64,000 nucleotides of DNA from CAXMQS01 sp964195995 (GTDB lineage Bacteria; Actinomycetota; Acidimicrobiia; Spongiisociales; JAOTWH01), in the NCBI GenBank assembly GCA_964195995.1, contig CAXMQS010000031.1:1-64000 (forward strand), in the 5' to 3' direction. The position numbers and the translations under genes are program-made. Each line of letters begins with the position of its first letter. Position 1 is the stretch's first letter. The notes beneath the pieces are model-generated. The model saw only the letters and a program-made list of their open reading frames with translations, was not told the DNA's origin and did not search any database. Positions 32,840-41,999 of the stretch are shown one piece after another.

Positions 32840-35245
32840 ATGAAGCGCATGAGGCTGGCCTTCGTGCTCATGACCAGCATCGCGATGCTGGCCGCACTGG
32901 CACCGACCGTAGGGGCCATAACGCCGACGCCCGACGAGGTAGGACTGTTCGACCCCGGGTCGGGGCAGTGGCACCTCAGCGGAGCGGACAAGCCGTTCTA
33001 CTTCGGTAATCCAGCCGATACCCCCTTCATGGGTGACTGGGACGGTGATGGCGTCGACACGCCCGGTCTCTACCGGGTGAGCGATGGCTTCGCCTACCTG
33101 CGCAACTCGAATACCCAGGGAGCAGCCGATGTCTCGTACTTCTTCGGCGATCCTGACGATGTGCCACTGGCGGGCGACTTCGACGGCGACGGGGACGACA
33201 CCGTGTCGCTTTATCGCCCGTCAAACCAGACGTTCTATATCTCCAACAAGCTCGGTCCCAATGGCGGAGCACTCGGCCCGGCCGACTACAGCTTTGTCTT
33301 CGGAGATCCTGGCGATGACCCGATCGTTGGCGATTGGGATGGCGACGGTACCGACACCATCGGAACCCGTCGTGCGTCGACGGGACAGATCTTCCAGCGC
33401 AACTCCAATAGCCAAGGTGTCGCCGACACCACGCTGGTCTTCGGCGACCCCGGAGATGCCTTCGTCAGCGGCGACTGGGACGGCAACCCGACCGACACAC
33501 CCGGGATATTCAGGGACGCCAAGTTCTTCCTGCGCAATTCCAACACGAGCGGTAGTGCCGACACATCCTTCTTCTTCGGAGATGACGGCTGGCTGCCGGT
33601 GGCGGGCAAGACTCCGAACGTGACGCTGCAGGTCCTCGGATTCAACGACTACCACGGACACCTCAATCCAGACACGCCGGGTACGGTCGCTGGTGAGCCT
33701 GCAGGGGGCGGCGAGTATCTCTCGGCGATGTTCAACAAACTGCGCGCCGGCCACGAGAACACCGTGACGGTCGCCGCCGGCGATCTCATCGGTGGCTCGC
33801 CTGCCTTCTCCGGTCTCTTCCACGACGAGCCGTCGGTTGAATCGCTGAACGCGATGCAGATCGACGCGTCCGGCGTTGGCAACCACGAGTTCGACGAGGG
33901 TGTCACCGAACTGCTCCGCATGCAGAACGGAGGCTGTCACCCGGCTGACGGCTGCTACTTCCCTGGAGACCCGTACCCCGGTGCCGACTTCCAATGGCTG
34001 GCGGCCAACGTGGTCAGTGAGTCGAACGGTCAAACTCCGCTGCCGCCGTTCTGGATCAAAGACATCGGCAGTGTCAGGGTCGGGTTCATCGGAATGACGC
34101 TGGAGGGCACAGCGAACCTGGTGGCTGCGGCCGGCGTCCTCGGCTGGGACTTCAAAGACGAGGCTGAGACCGCCAACGCGCTTGTCCCGACTCTGAAGGC
34201 ACAAGGCGTCGAGGCCATCGTCGTGCTGTTGCACGAGGGCGGGTCACAGAACCCACCCCCGGGTGCCGTCGACGCCTGCGTCGGCATCTCAGGTCCGATC
34301 GTGGCGATCAACGACGCTCTCGATTCCGAGATCGATGCCATGATCACCGGCCACACCCATCTGCCGTACAACTGCACGCTCTCCGACCCCGACGGCAACC
34401 CGCGTATCGTGACGAGCGCCTACTCCTACGGCCGAGTGGTCACGGAGCTGAACCTGGTCCTCGATACGAAGACCGGAGACGTCGTGCGCGAACTCACCTG
34501 GTCGAAGAACCACACCGTTGATCACGTATCGCTGACACCAGACCCGGCCGTCACGGCTGTGATCGACAAGTGGGCGCCGCTGGCCGCTGATGCCGACAGC
34601 ATCCTGCTGGGAACCATCAGCGCCGACATCAACCGTGGTGGGGACCCGACGGGTTCTGATCGTGGCGTGGAGTCGGCAGCCGGCAACCTCGTGGCCGACG
34701 CCCAGGCATGGGCGACGTCCGGCAATGGCGCCCAACTGGCCTTCATGAACCCAGGCGGAGTGCGTTCCGACCTGACGTACCTGCAATCCGGTACAGAGGG
34801 AGACGGTTGGGTCACCTACGGCGAGGCGTTCACATTCCAGCCGTTCGGCAACATTCTCTCAACGTTCCCGATGACAGGTGCTCAGATCGTGTCCGTGCTC
34901 GAGGAGCAGTGTCAGCCATCTGGCGAGAGTCGGCCGATCTTGCACCTCGGAGTGTCGGACGGAGTCACCTACGACCTGGCCACGACGATTGACGCCGGCG
35001 TCTGCACCTCGGTGGCGGTCACCAACGTGAAGTTGAACGGGGCGGCGCTGGTACCGACCAACACCTACTTCGTGACGGCCAACAACTTCCTCGCCGACGG
35101 CGGAGACAGCTTCTTCACCTTCGCAGACATCGATCCGGCGCTGAGGCTGGACGGTGGCTTGGACCTCGAGGCCCTCGCCAACTACCTGGCAGCGTTCGGC
35201 CCGGTAGATCCACCGTCAACGGATCGGGCCAACGAACTGACCTAA
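32840..35245 (+). CDS. Secreted 5'-nucleotidase (UshA-type) with N-terminal GDWDGDG repeats
   Basis: The 801-residue protein has a signal peptide (about 1-27) and four to five repeats of about 48 residues with FFGDPxDxPxxGDWDGDGxDT (residues 50-255). The metallophosphatase domain (about 260-560) shows FNDYHGHL, AGDLIGGSP, GNHEFDEG and GHTHLPYN, and the C-terminal nucleotidase domain shows NPGGVRSDL, FGNILSTFPMTG and TANNFLADGGDSF. All metal-site blocks of the 5'-nucleotidase family are present. It should release phosphate from nucleotides outside the cell. The Asp-rich repeats probably bind calcium. The same repeats end the next gene's product. Confidence 0.92.
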   Translation: MKRMRLAFVLMTSIAMLAALAPTVGAITPTPDEVGLFDPGSGQWHLSGADKPFYFGNPADTPFMGDWDGDGVDTPGLYRVSDGFAYLRNSNTQGAADVSYFFGDPDDVPLAGDFDGDGDDTVSLYRPSNQTFYISNKLGPNGGALGPADYSFVFGDPGDDPIVGDWDGDGTDTIGTRRASTGQIFQRNSNSQGVADTTLVFGDPGDAFVSGDWDGNPTDTPGIFRDAKFFLRNSNTSGSADTSFFFGDDGWLPVAGKTPNVTLQVLGFNDYHGHLNPDTPGTVAGEPAGGGEYLSAMFNKLRAGHENTVTVAAGDLIGGSPAFSGLFHDEPSVESLNAMQIDASGVGNHEFDEGVTELLRMQNGGCHPADGCYFPGDPYPGADFQWLAANVVSESNGQTPLPPFWIKDIGSVRVGFIGMTLEGTANLVAAAGVLGWDFKDEAETANALVPTLKAQGVEAIVVLLHEGGSQNPPPGAVDACVGISGPIVAINDALDSEIDAMITGHTHLPYNCTLSDPDGNPRIVTSAYSYGRVVTELNLVLDTKTGDVVRELTWSKNHTVDHVSLTPDPAVTAVIDKWAPLAADADSILLGTISADINRGGDPTGSDRGVESAAGNLVADAQAWATSGNGAQLAFMNPGGVRSDLTYLQSGTEGDGWVTYGEAFTFQPFGNILSTFPMTGAQIVSVLEEQCQPSGESRPILHLGVSDGVTYDLATTIDAGVCTSVAVTNVKLNGAALVPTNTYFVTANNFLADGGDSFFTFADIDPALRLDGGLDLEALANYLAAFGPVDPPSTDRANELT

Positions 35246-35251
35246 GACACC

Positions 35252-35279
35252 AGTGCCCCGGGCTTCGGCCCGGGGCACT
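35252..35279 (+). terminator. Hairpin with TTCG loop after the nucleotidase gene
   Basis: AGTGCCCCGGGC and GCCCGGGGCACT form a perfect 12-base stem around TTCG, seven bases after the stop codon. The following T-tract is weak (CTGATTCG). Confidence 0.75.
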
Positions 35280-35349
35280 CTGATTCGAAAACAGACGACG
35301 AACGCAGGGCTCGGTAGCACCGGCCCCTGCTGCATGCTGGGAGGCAAGG

Positions 35350-38300
35350 ATGAGAGCAAGAGCAATCACGAGGCGACCGCTAGCCATAACAGCCGTCCTG
35401 GCGATGGTGGCGGCGTTGCTTGTCACCGTTGGGGTGCGCCCGGCACAGGCCGCCGACGACCACCTGCTGCTGTCCGAGATCGTGGTGACCCCGACCTTGG
35501 GCGAGTTCGTTGAGATCTACAACCCCACCGGATCTGCGATCGACCTGACTGACTACTACCTCACCGACGCCACCTTCAGCGGCGGCTCGTTCTACTGGCA
35601 AATCACCGACGCCGCCGCAGGTGGCAGCCTGAACCCCGGTGGTGGCGGCTTCAGCGACTTCCATTCCCGGTTCCCGAGTGGTGCGTCCATTGCTGCGGGC
35701 GAGTACCAAACCGTCTCCCTGACCGGCTCGGACGCCTTCTTCTCCGTGTACGGTTTCAACCCGACCTATGAGCTGTTCGAAGATGGGACGGCGGACGCGG
35801 TGCCCGACATGCTCGAGGCTCTTCCTGGCCTTATCAATGACCAGGGCGGGCTCTCCAACGGCGGCGAGTTCGTCGGCCTCTACACGTGGGACGGGCTCTC
35901 CGACCTCGTCACCGACGTCGACTACGCCGTCTGGGGCGACCAGGCCGAGGCGATCGACAAGACCGGAGTCTCCATCGACGGCCCGGACGCCGGCACCGAC
36001 ACCTCAACCTACCTAGCCGACACGGCGATCACTTCCCAGGACATCATCGACACCGGCGGCCATTCCGACGGTTCCTCGTTCCAACGGATCGACCTCACCG
36101 AGGGAACCGAGACAGCTTCCGGTGGCAACGGCCAAACCGGAGATGACGAGACCTCCGAGAACGTGTCGACCACTTGGGCAACCCTGGCAGCCACGCCGGG
36201 CGCAGCTGTGCCTGAAGGCAACATCATCATCAACGAGATCGACTACGACCATGGAACAAACGCTGCCGAGTTCGTGGAGCTGGTGAACGCCTCATCGTCA
36301 CCAATTGACATGACTGGCTACGAGTTGCGCCTGATCGACGGCTTCGACGCCTCGACCTACGACACCATCGCCCTGCCTGCCATAGAGCTGGCGGCGGGTG
36401 ACTACTTCGTGGTGTGTGCCAACGCCGCCACGGTGCCCAACTGCGACCTCGACGACGACCCCGACACCGACTTCGTCCAGAATGGGGCCCCCGACGCGGT
36501 GGCGCTGTTCAGGCTTACGGCCCTCATCGACACCGTGAGCTATGAAGGTGACACGGCAGGGTTCACCGAGAGCTCGGGAGTTGGGCTCGAAGACGACCCG
36601 ACCGCACTCAACCGAGGCATCTCCCGCTTCCCGGATGCCGGTGACACCGACATGAACAACGTCGACCTCAGCCCGCGCTGCATCACGCCGGGCTATCCCA
36701 ACGACGCCGGCGATACGGATTGCGGTGACCCCATCGAGGTCATCACCACATTCGGCGTTTGCGGTGATCCCGCCACACCGATCGACATCATCCAGGGCTC
36801 TGGCCCGGCTAGCCCGGTAGCGGGCGGCCCCGGAGTCGGCGCTGTTATCGAGGGAGTTGTCGTCGGTGACTTCGACTCGACGACCGACGGCCTCAGCGGT
36901 TTCTTCCTCCAGGAGGAGGACTCAGAGGCTGACGGTGACCCTGCTACCTCGGACGGCATATTCGTCTTCAACGACGGCTTCGGTGCCGACGTTGCCATGG
37001 GCGACGTGGTCCGGGTCAAGGGCAACGTGGTTGAGTTCTTCGGCTTCACCGAGATCAACAGCGTTAGCGAGCTCGCGGTCTGTGGCACTGACACTGCGTC
37101 CAGTGCCACCGTCACGCTGCCCGTGGCCACTCTCGACGTTTGGGAAACGGTTGAAGGCATGTCGATCACGATCGACCAGACGCTGTACGCGTCTGGCAAC
37201 TTCACCCAGGCTCGTTTCGGCGAGGTCGACCTGTCGGTGAACGGCCCGCTCGACAACCCGACCAACGTGGTGGCTCCTGGAGCTGCGGCGACGGCCCTCC
37301 AGGAACTGAACGACCGAAGCCGCATCCAGCTGGAGGACGGCAGCACGGTCCAGACCCCGGCGACGACGCCCTACATCGGAGCCGGCGGCACGCTGCGAAC
37401 CGGAGACACGCTCCCCGGCATCACCGGAGCGTTGGGCTACTCGTTCGGAACATATGAGCTACACCCGACAGCCACAGTGACGTTCACCAGAGCGAATGTC
37501 CGTCCCGGCGTCCCCAACGTCGGAGGGACCATGCAGGTGGCGGCGTACAACGTGTTGAACTATTTCACGACGATCGACACCGGTGCGTCGATATGCGGTC
37601 CTCTTGCCGACCAAGACTGTCGCGGCGCCGACACGGCCGACGAGTTCACCAAACAGCGCGACAAGATCATCGATGCCATCATCGCTCTTGACGCTGAGGT
37701 GGTCGGCCTGATGGAGATCGAGAACGCCGCCGACAACACGCCGGAGGCCGATCTCGTAGCGGGGCTGAACGCAGTGGCCGGTGCCGGCACCTACGACTAC
37801 GTCGCGACTCCCGGAGGAGTCGGGGACGACGCCATCCGGGTGGCGATCCTTTATCAGCCGGCCGCCGTTACCCCTGTGGGTGACTTCGCGGTTCTCGACT
37901 CGTCGGTTGACCCGGCTTACAACGACGACAAGAACCGAGTGATGCTGACGCAGACCTTCAAGGAGAACGCGTCCGGGGAGCACGTAACGGTTGCGGTGAA
38001 TCACTTGAAGTCCAAGGGCTCCGACTGCATCCCCGAAGGGGATCCGGATCTCGGGGATGGCCAAGGCAACTGCAACGTGACCCGGCGGAAGGCGGCCGAG
38101 GCGATCGTCAGGTTCCTCGATACCGACCCGACAGCCAGCGGCGATAGCGACTTCCTGATCCTCGGCGACTTGAACTCCTACGCCAAGGAGGATCCGATCA
38201 CCGCGATCACGTCAGCTGGATATGTCGATCTGATCGACATGTTCCAGGGCTCCGGCTTCGCGAATGGGGCGTACTCGTTCAACTTCTTCAGCCAGTCGGG

Positions 38301-39564
38301 GTATCTCGACCACGGTCTGTCGAGTCCAACGATGACGTCGCAGGTGACCGGCGCCGACTTCTGGCATGTCAACGCCGACGAGCCAAGCGGCCTCGACTAC
38401 AACAACTTCAACCCGGCGGCTTTGTACCAGCCGGACGAGTTCCGGTCGTCCGACCACGACCCGATCGTTATCGGGCTCAACCTGACCACGCCACCACCGA
38501 CTCTGCCGAAACCCGCGACCGTGGGTGTCGTGGATCAGGACCAAGGCCAGTGGTATGTGGTGGACCCGATCCTGGCCGATCTCTTCGGATCCAAGGAGGT
38601 GCCTTCCGGCTCCGGCGACATGAACGGATCGGGCCGCGCCCAGGTGACATTCAACACGAGCGCCGATCGGGTCTGTTTCAGTCTTGACCTGTTCAACGTT
38701 CGCGGGACGGTCACCGCAGCCCACATCCACGACGGCGACCTCGGCGTCAACGGACCGGTTGTTGCCAATCTCGACTGGCCGAAGAACGGCCAGGAAGGTT
38801 GTATCAGTGCCGACTCGGCGCTGATCGACAGCATCCTGGCGGACCTGGACGGGTTCTACGTCAACGTGCACTCGGACTTCTATCCGAGTGGGGCGGTTCG
38901 TGGCCAGCTCGATGGTGGTCCACTAGCGCCGTTCTTCTTCGGAGATCCCGGTGACGAACCCTTCATGGGCGATTGGGACGGCGACGGCGTCAGCACCCCA
39001 GGGATGTATCGACCCAGCGACGGCAAGGTGTATCTGAGGAACTCCAACACACCGGGCCTCGCCGACATCGAGTACTTCTTCGGTGACCCAGATGACGTAC
39101 CGCTGGTCGGTGACTGGGACGGGGATGGCGACGACACTGTCAGCCTGTTCCGTCCGTCGAACAGCACGGTGTACATAATCAACAAGCTCGGATCAGGCAA
39201 CGCCGGCATCGGTGCGGCCGAGATCTCGTTCACCTTCGGGAACTCCACGGATCAACCGTTCGCCGGCGACTTCGACGGCGATGGGAAGGATTCGGTCGGC
39301 GTCAGGAGCGGCGAGGTGTTCTACTGGCGGAACGCTCTCAGCAGCTTCCAGGCGACCAACAGCGGACTCCTGTTCGGGGATCCTGGTGACGAGCCGATGT
39401 TCGGAGATTGGGACGGCGATGGCGTTGACACCCCCGGTGTCTTCCGGCCGTCGACTTCAACCATCTTCCTTCGGAACATGAGCACTCCGGGGATGGCTGA
39501 CATGGAGATCTTCACAGACGGCTTCGAGTCGGGCGACACATCGGCCTGGAGCACCGGGAAGTAG
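35350..39564 (+). CDS. ExeM/NucH-like extracellular nuclease, multidomain
   Basis: The 1,404-residue protein has a signal peptide cut near AQAADD, then two lamin-tail-type domains (about 36-165 and 290-420, with LSEIVVTPTLGEFVEIYNP and INEIDYDHGTNAAEFVELVN). An OB-fold-like region follows at about 455-710. The endonuclease/exonuclease/phosphatase domain (720-1045) has AAYNVLNYF, GLMEIEN, NHLKSKGSDC, LGDLNSYAKEDP and SSDHDP. A CHRD domain (about 1080-1185; AAHIHDGDLGVNGPVV) precedes four GDWDGDG repeats (1195-1385) like those of the 5'-nucleotidase, and a DGFESGDTSAWS tail ends it. It should cut extracellular DNA or RNA. GGGAGG precedes ATG 35350. Confidence 0.92.
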   Translation: MRARAITRRPLAITAVLAMVAALLVTVGVRPAQAADDHLLLSEIVVTPTLGEFVEIYNPTGSAIDLTDYYLTDATFSGGSFYWQITDAAAGGSLNPGGGGFSDFHSRFPSGASIAAGEYQTVSLTGSDAFFSVYGFNPTYELFEDGTADAVPDMLEALPGLINDQGGLSNGGEFVGLYTWDGLSDLVTDVDYAVWGDQAEAIDKTGVSIDGPDAGTDTSTYLADTAITSQDIIDTGGHSDGSSFQRIDLTEGTETASGGNGQTGDDETSENVSTTWATLAATPGAAVPEGNIIINEIDYDHGTNAAEFVELVNASSSPIDMTGYELRLIDGFDASTYDTIALPAIELAAGDYFVVCANAATVPNCDLDDDPDTDFVQNGAPDAVALFRLTALIDTVSYEGDTAGFTESSGVGLEDDPTALNRGISRFPDAGDTDMNNVDLSPRCITPGYPNDAGDTDCGDPIEVITTFGVCGDPATPIDIIQGSGPASPVAGGPGVGAVIEGVVVGDFDSTTDGLSGFFLQEEDSEADGDPATSDGIFVFNDGFGADVAMGDVVRVKGNVVEFFGFTEINSVSELAVCGTDTASSATVTLPVATLDVWETVEGMSITIDQTLYASGNFTQARFGEVDLSVNGPLDNPTNVVAPGAAATALQELNDRSRIQLEDGSTVQTPATTPYIGAGGTLRTGDTLPGITGALGYSFGTYELHPTATVTFTRANVRPGVPNVGGTMQVAAYNVLNYFTTIDTGASICGPLADQDCRGADTADEFTKQRDKIIDAIIALDAEVVGLMEIENAADNTPEADLVAGLNAVAGAGTYDYVATPGGVGDDAIRVAILYQPAAVTPVGDFAVLDSSVDPAYNDDKNRVMLTQTFKENASGEHVTVAVNHLKSKGSDCIPEGDPDLGDGQGNCNVTRRKAAEAIVRFLDTDPTASGDSDFLILGDLNSYAKEDPITAITSAGYVDLIDMFQGSGFANGAYSFNFFSQSGYLDHGLSSPTMTSQVTGADFWHVNADEPSGLDYNNFNPAALYQPDEFRSSDHDPIVIGLNLTTPPPTLPKPATVGVVDQDQGQWYVVDPILADLFGSKEVPSGSGDMNGSGRAQVTFNTSADRVCFSLDLFNVRGTVTAAHIHDGDLGVNGPVVANLDWPKNGQEGCISADSALIDSILADLDGFYVNVHSDFYPSGAVRGQLDGGPLAPFFFGDPGDEPFMGDWDGDGVSTPGMYRPSDGKVYLRNSNTPGLADIEYFFGDPDDVPLVGDWDGDGDDTVSLFRPSNSTVYIINKLGSGNAGIGAAEISFTFGNSTDQPFAGDFDGDGKDSVGVRSGEVFYWRNALSSFQATNSGLLFGDPGDEPMFGDWDGDGVDTPGVFRPSTSTIFLRNMSTPGMADMEIFTDGFESGDTSAWSTGK

Positions 39565-39577
39565 CAAAGACACGTGG

Positions 39578-39612
39578 CAAGAATGGGGTCCCATCCCGGG
39601 GCCCCATTCTTG
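39578..39612 (+). terminator. Intrinsic terminator after the nuclease gene
   Basis: CAAGAATGGGG pairs with CCCCATTCTTG (11 bases) and is followed by TTGTT. It lies 13 bases past the stop. The element ACACGTGGC just before it recurs before the terminator at 41172. Confidence 0.85.
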
Positions 39613-39887
39613 TTGTTCTGTGAGCTGGCAACAGGGTTGTTCTCCACGACCACGAACCCCCAGCGGCCAACCGGACCATTCGCTGACCGCGAAAACGCAC
39701 TCCTAGGGGCGTTTGCCCAAACCCACGCAGCGCGGCTAGATTCCCACGCAGGAGTGAGGAACGCAGTTCAAATTCTTCAGACCGTTGCCACGGACACCAC
39801 TAAACGTGTACCGGGCCTTCGCTGCATCCTCAACTCACCAGGATCCGGTCTGTCCGGAGTTTCCCGGCCAACAACAAGGGAGGACGC
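39613..39887 (+). other. Leader region of the second secreted EEP enzyme
   Basis: I see no gene here. The only clear element is GGGAGGACGC ending directly before ATG 39888, a strong ribosome-binding site. Confidence 0.4.
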
Positions 39888-41150
39888 ATGAGACACAGAA
39901 GGCCATGGGCCATGTTGACGGTGGTCGCGATGGTGGTCGCAGTGTTGCCACTCGCACTGGCGCCGGCAGCGGCCAAGTCGGCCAAGTCGGGTCCGGAGCA
40001 CGAGGTGCGCTTCGCGACGTTCAACGCGTCGTTGAACCGCGGCTCCGCTGGGGCCCTGGGCGCCGAGCTGGCGACAGCGGGTAGCGCCCAGCCCGATACG
40101 ATCGCCGAGATCATCCAGCGGACCCGTCCCGACGTGCTGCTGATCAATGAGTTCGACTTCGACCCTGCGGCCTTGGCGGACTTCCAGACGAACTACCTAT
40201 CGGAGGCGCATGGCACAGCGGAGCGGATCGTGTACCCGTACACCTACATCGCTCCGTCCAACACCGGGATCTTCTCCGGATTCGACTATGACAACAGCGG
40301 TGTGGCCGGCGACTTCGCACCCAACGACTCGTATGGGTTCGGGTTCTTCCCCGGCCAATACGGCATGGCGGTGTTGTCTAAGTACCCCATCGACGAGGCC
40401 AACGTACGAACGTTTCAACTGTTCAAATGGAAGGACATGCCTGGAGCGCTGCTGCCGGACGACCCGAGTACGGCAGCTCCTGCTGACTGGTATACACCCG
40501 GCCCCGAGCTCGACTCATTCCGGCTGTCGTCGAAGAGCCACTGGGATGTGCCGATCATCATCGGCGATGGCACCGTTCATTTCCTGGTGAGCCATCCCAC
40601 GCCACCGGTCTTCGATGATTTCCCGGAAGGCGTCGACTTCAACGGTCGACGCAACCACGATGAGATCCGCTTCTGGGCCGATTACATCCACCCAGGGCGT
40701 GGCGGCTACATCTACGACGACAATGGCAACTACGGCGGCCTCGCTGGCAACGACCTCTTCGTCATTGCCGGCGACCAGAACTCGGATCCCAACGACGGTG
40801 ACAGCATCCCGGGCTCTGCCCAACTCTTGCTGGAACACCCCAAGGTGAACACCAAAGTCACGCCATCGAGCCCGGGCGGCACCGAGCAGTCGGCGTTGCA
40901 GGGCGGCGCCAACGAAGCCCATTTGAGCGATCCGGCGTTCGACACGGCGGATTTCAACGACGCCGCTCCCGGCAACCTGCGGGCCGACTACGTACTGCCC
41001 CGCAGGAACATGAAGATCACCGACGCCGGTGTCTTCTGGCCGAAAGCCACCGATCCGCTGTTCGATCTGGTGGGGCAATGGAACGTTCAAGTTCCGTTCT
41101 CGTTCCCGAGCTCGGACCACCGGCTGGTGTGGATTGCTCTAGCGCTGTAG
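39888..41150 (+). CDS. Secreted endonuclease/exonuclease/phosphatase-family enzyme
   Basis: The 420-residue protein has a signal peptide (to about LAPAAA, residue 29) and a single EEP domain: VRFATFNASLNRG, INEFDFDP (catalytic Glu), VIAGDQNSDPNDGDS, LRADYVLP and a final SSDHRLVW. It has no lamin-tail, CHRD or GDWDGDG modules. Relatives include secreted nucleases and phosphodiesterases acting on nucleic acids or lipid headgroups. The position after the 5'-nucleotidase and ExeM-like genes favours nucleic-acid or phosphoester scavenging (inference). Confidence 0.85.
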   Translation: MRHRRPWAMLTVVAMVVAVLPLALAPAAAKSAKSGPEHEVRFATFNASLNRGSAGALGAELATAGSAQPDTIAEIIQRTRPDVLLINEFDFDPAALADFQTNYLSEAHGTAERIVYPYTYIAPSNTGIFSGFDYDNSGVAGDFAPNDSYGFGFFPGQYGMAVLSKYPIDEANVRTFQLFKWKDMPGALLPDDPSTAAPADWYTPGPELDSFRLSSKSHWDVPIIIGDGTVHFLVSHPTPPVFDDFPEGVDFNGRRNHDEIRFWADYIHPGRGGYIYDDNGNYGGLAGNDLFVIAGDQNSDPNDGDSIPGSAQLLLEHPKVNTKVTPSSPGGTEQSALQGGANEAHLSDPAFDTADFNDAAPGNLRADYVLPRRNMKITDAGVFWPKATDPLFDLVGQWNVQVPFSFPSSDHRLVWIALAL

Positions 41151-41171
41151 CTCCACGGAACACGTGGCGAG

Positions 41172-41199
41172 AGCGGGCCCTACCCACACGGGGCCCGCT
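41172..41199 (+). terminator. Intrinsic terminator after the secreted EEP gene
   Basis: AGCGGGCCC pairs with GGGCCCGCT around a ten-base loop and is followed by TTCC. It is preceded by ACACGTGGCGAGA, close to the ACACGTGGCAAGA before the terminator at 39578. Confidence 0.75.
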
Positions 41200-41220
41200 T
41201 TCCGCGTTCCGGACAAACCT

Positions 41221-41249
41221 AAGGGCGGGTCGTTAACCGACCCGCCCTT
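41221..41249. terminator. Bidirectional hairpin between convergent genes
   Basis: AAGGGCGGGTCG and CGACCCGCCCTT form a perfect 12-base stem with a TTAAC loop. It lies 14 bases past the stop of the 30-residue minus-strand gene and would also stop read-through from the plus strand. Confidence 0.75.
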
Positions 41250-41263
41250 GATCTAAGCGCTCC

Positions 41264-41356
41264 CTACAGCATCCCAGCACCGCTGGCCAGGATGACCAGC
41301 GCAGATCCGATGGCTGACAGCGTGGCTGACAGCGCGAAGTCGCGGTACCTCCACAT
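41264..41356 (-). CDS. 30-residue single-helix membrane peptide
   Basis: The minus strand encodes MWRYRDFALSATLSAIGSAL followed by a further ten hydrophobic residues to a stop: a positively charged start then one membrane-length helix. The ATG at 41356 is preceded by GGAGGGAGTAGGGA, an excellent Shine-Dalgarno at good distance, and the stop is followed by a perfect hairpin at 41221-41249. Start signal, content and terminator together make this a real small gene of unknown function. It fills the otherwise empty stretch 41200-41530. Confidence 0.65.
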   Translation of the reverse strand: MWRYRDFALSATLSAIGSALVILASGAGML

Positions 41357-41530
41357 TCCCTACTCCCTCCATCCTCGCACTACTTAGCGTAGTCGAAAAT
41401 GCTGCGCTCTGCACATGATTCCTGCTGTGCCTGGCACGGCATCCGGGTGCGAGCGCGTTCGAGGCCCGGGAAACCCGGGCCTCGGCGCCCTGGCAACCGG
41501 GGTGCCCACTCCACCCCGCGTCCCCCTCTC

Positions 41531-41875
41531 CTAGAGGTATGCCAGCTCTCTGCCGGCTTCGGCGTACAGAGCCATGCGGCGGGCCATTCCCTCGTGGATG
41601 AAGTAGCTGTCGAAACGGAAGTCCTCTGCCACGAACATCGACTTGTCGATCAACGTGATGAACTCGTCACTGTTCGTGATCTCGAATAGAGAAGCCATCT
41701 CGCCTGGCACGATCATCATGCCATCGTTGACTTGCGTCAGTACGAGCGGCTCTCCGATCTTCCCCTCCACCGCCAGCTTGCTGAAGAAAGTCGTCACATC
41801 CCCCAGAACCTCGAGTGCCTTGGCTTCTCGACCGGCGATCGGCTTGGTCCACTTGAATACGAGTGCGTAATCCAT
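41531..41875 (-). CDS. Small cytoplasmic protein of unknown family
   Basis: The 114-residue protein begins MDYALVFKWTKPIAGREAKA and has alternating strand and helix character that could fit a dimeric alpha/beta-barrel (ferredoxin-like) fold, but I cannot name the family. ATG 41875 is preceded by GGAGGAGGTGAC, one of the strongest ribosome-binding sites in the window. It is divergent from the Tat-exported hydrolase gene. Confidence 0.75.
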   Translation of the reverse strand: MDYALVFKWTKPIAGREAKALEVLGDVTTFFSKLAVEGKIGEPLVLTQVNDGMMIVPGEMASLFEITNSDEFITLIDKSMFVAEDFRFDSYFIHEGMARRMALYAEAGRELAYL

Positions 41876-41999
41876 GTCACCTCCTCCCAAGCGCATCAGT
41901 ACCCACTGTGAAGAGAGCTCGGACCGAGCGCAAGTGCCGAAGGTCATAGATGATCCTTGGGGCCATGCTCACTCTCTGTGTCTCCCTATCCTCGATGCC

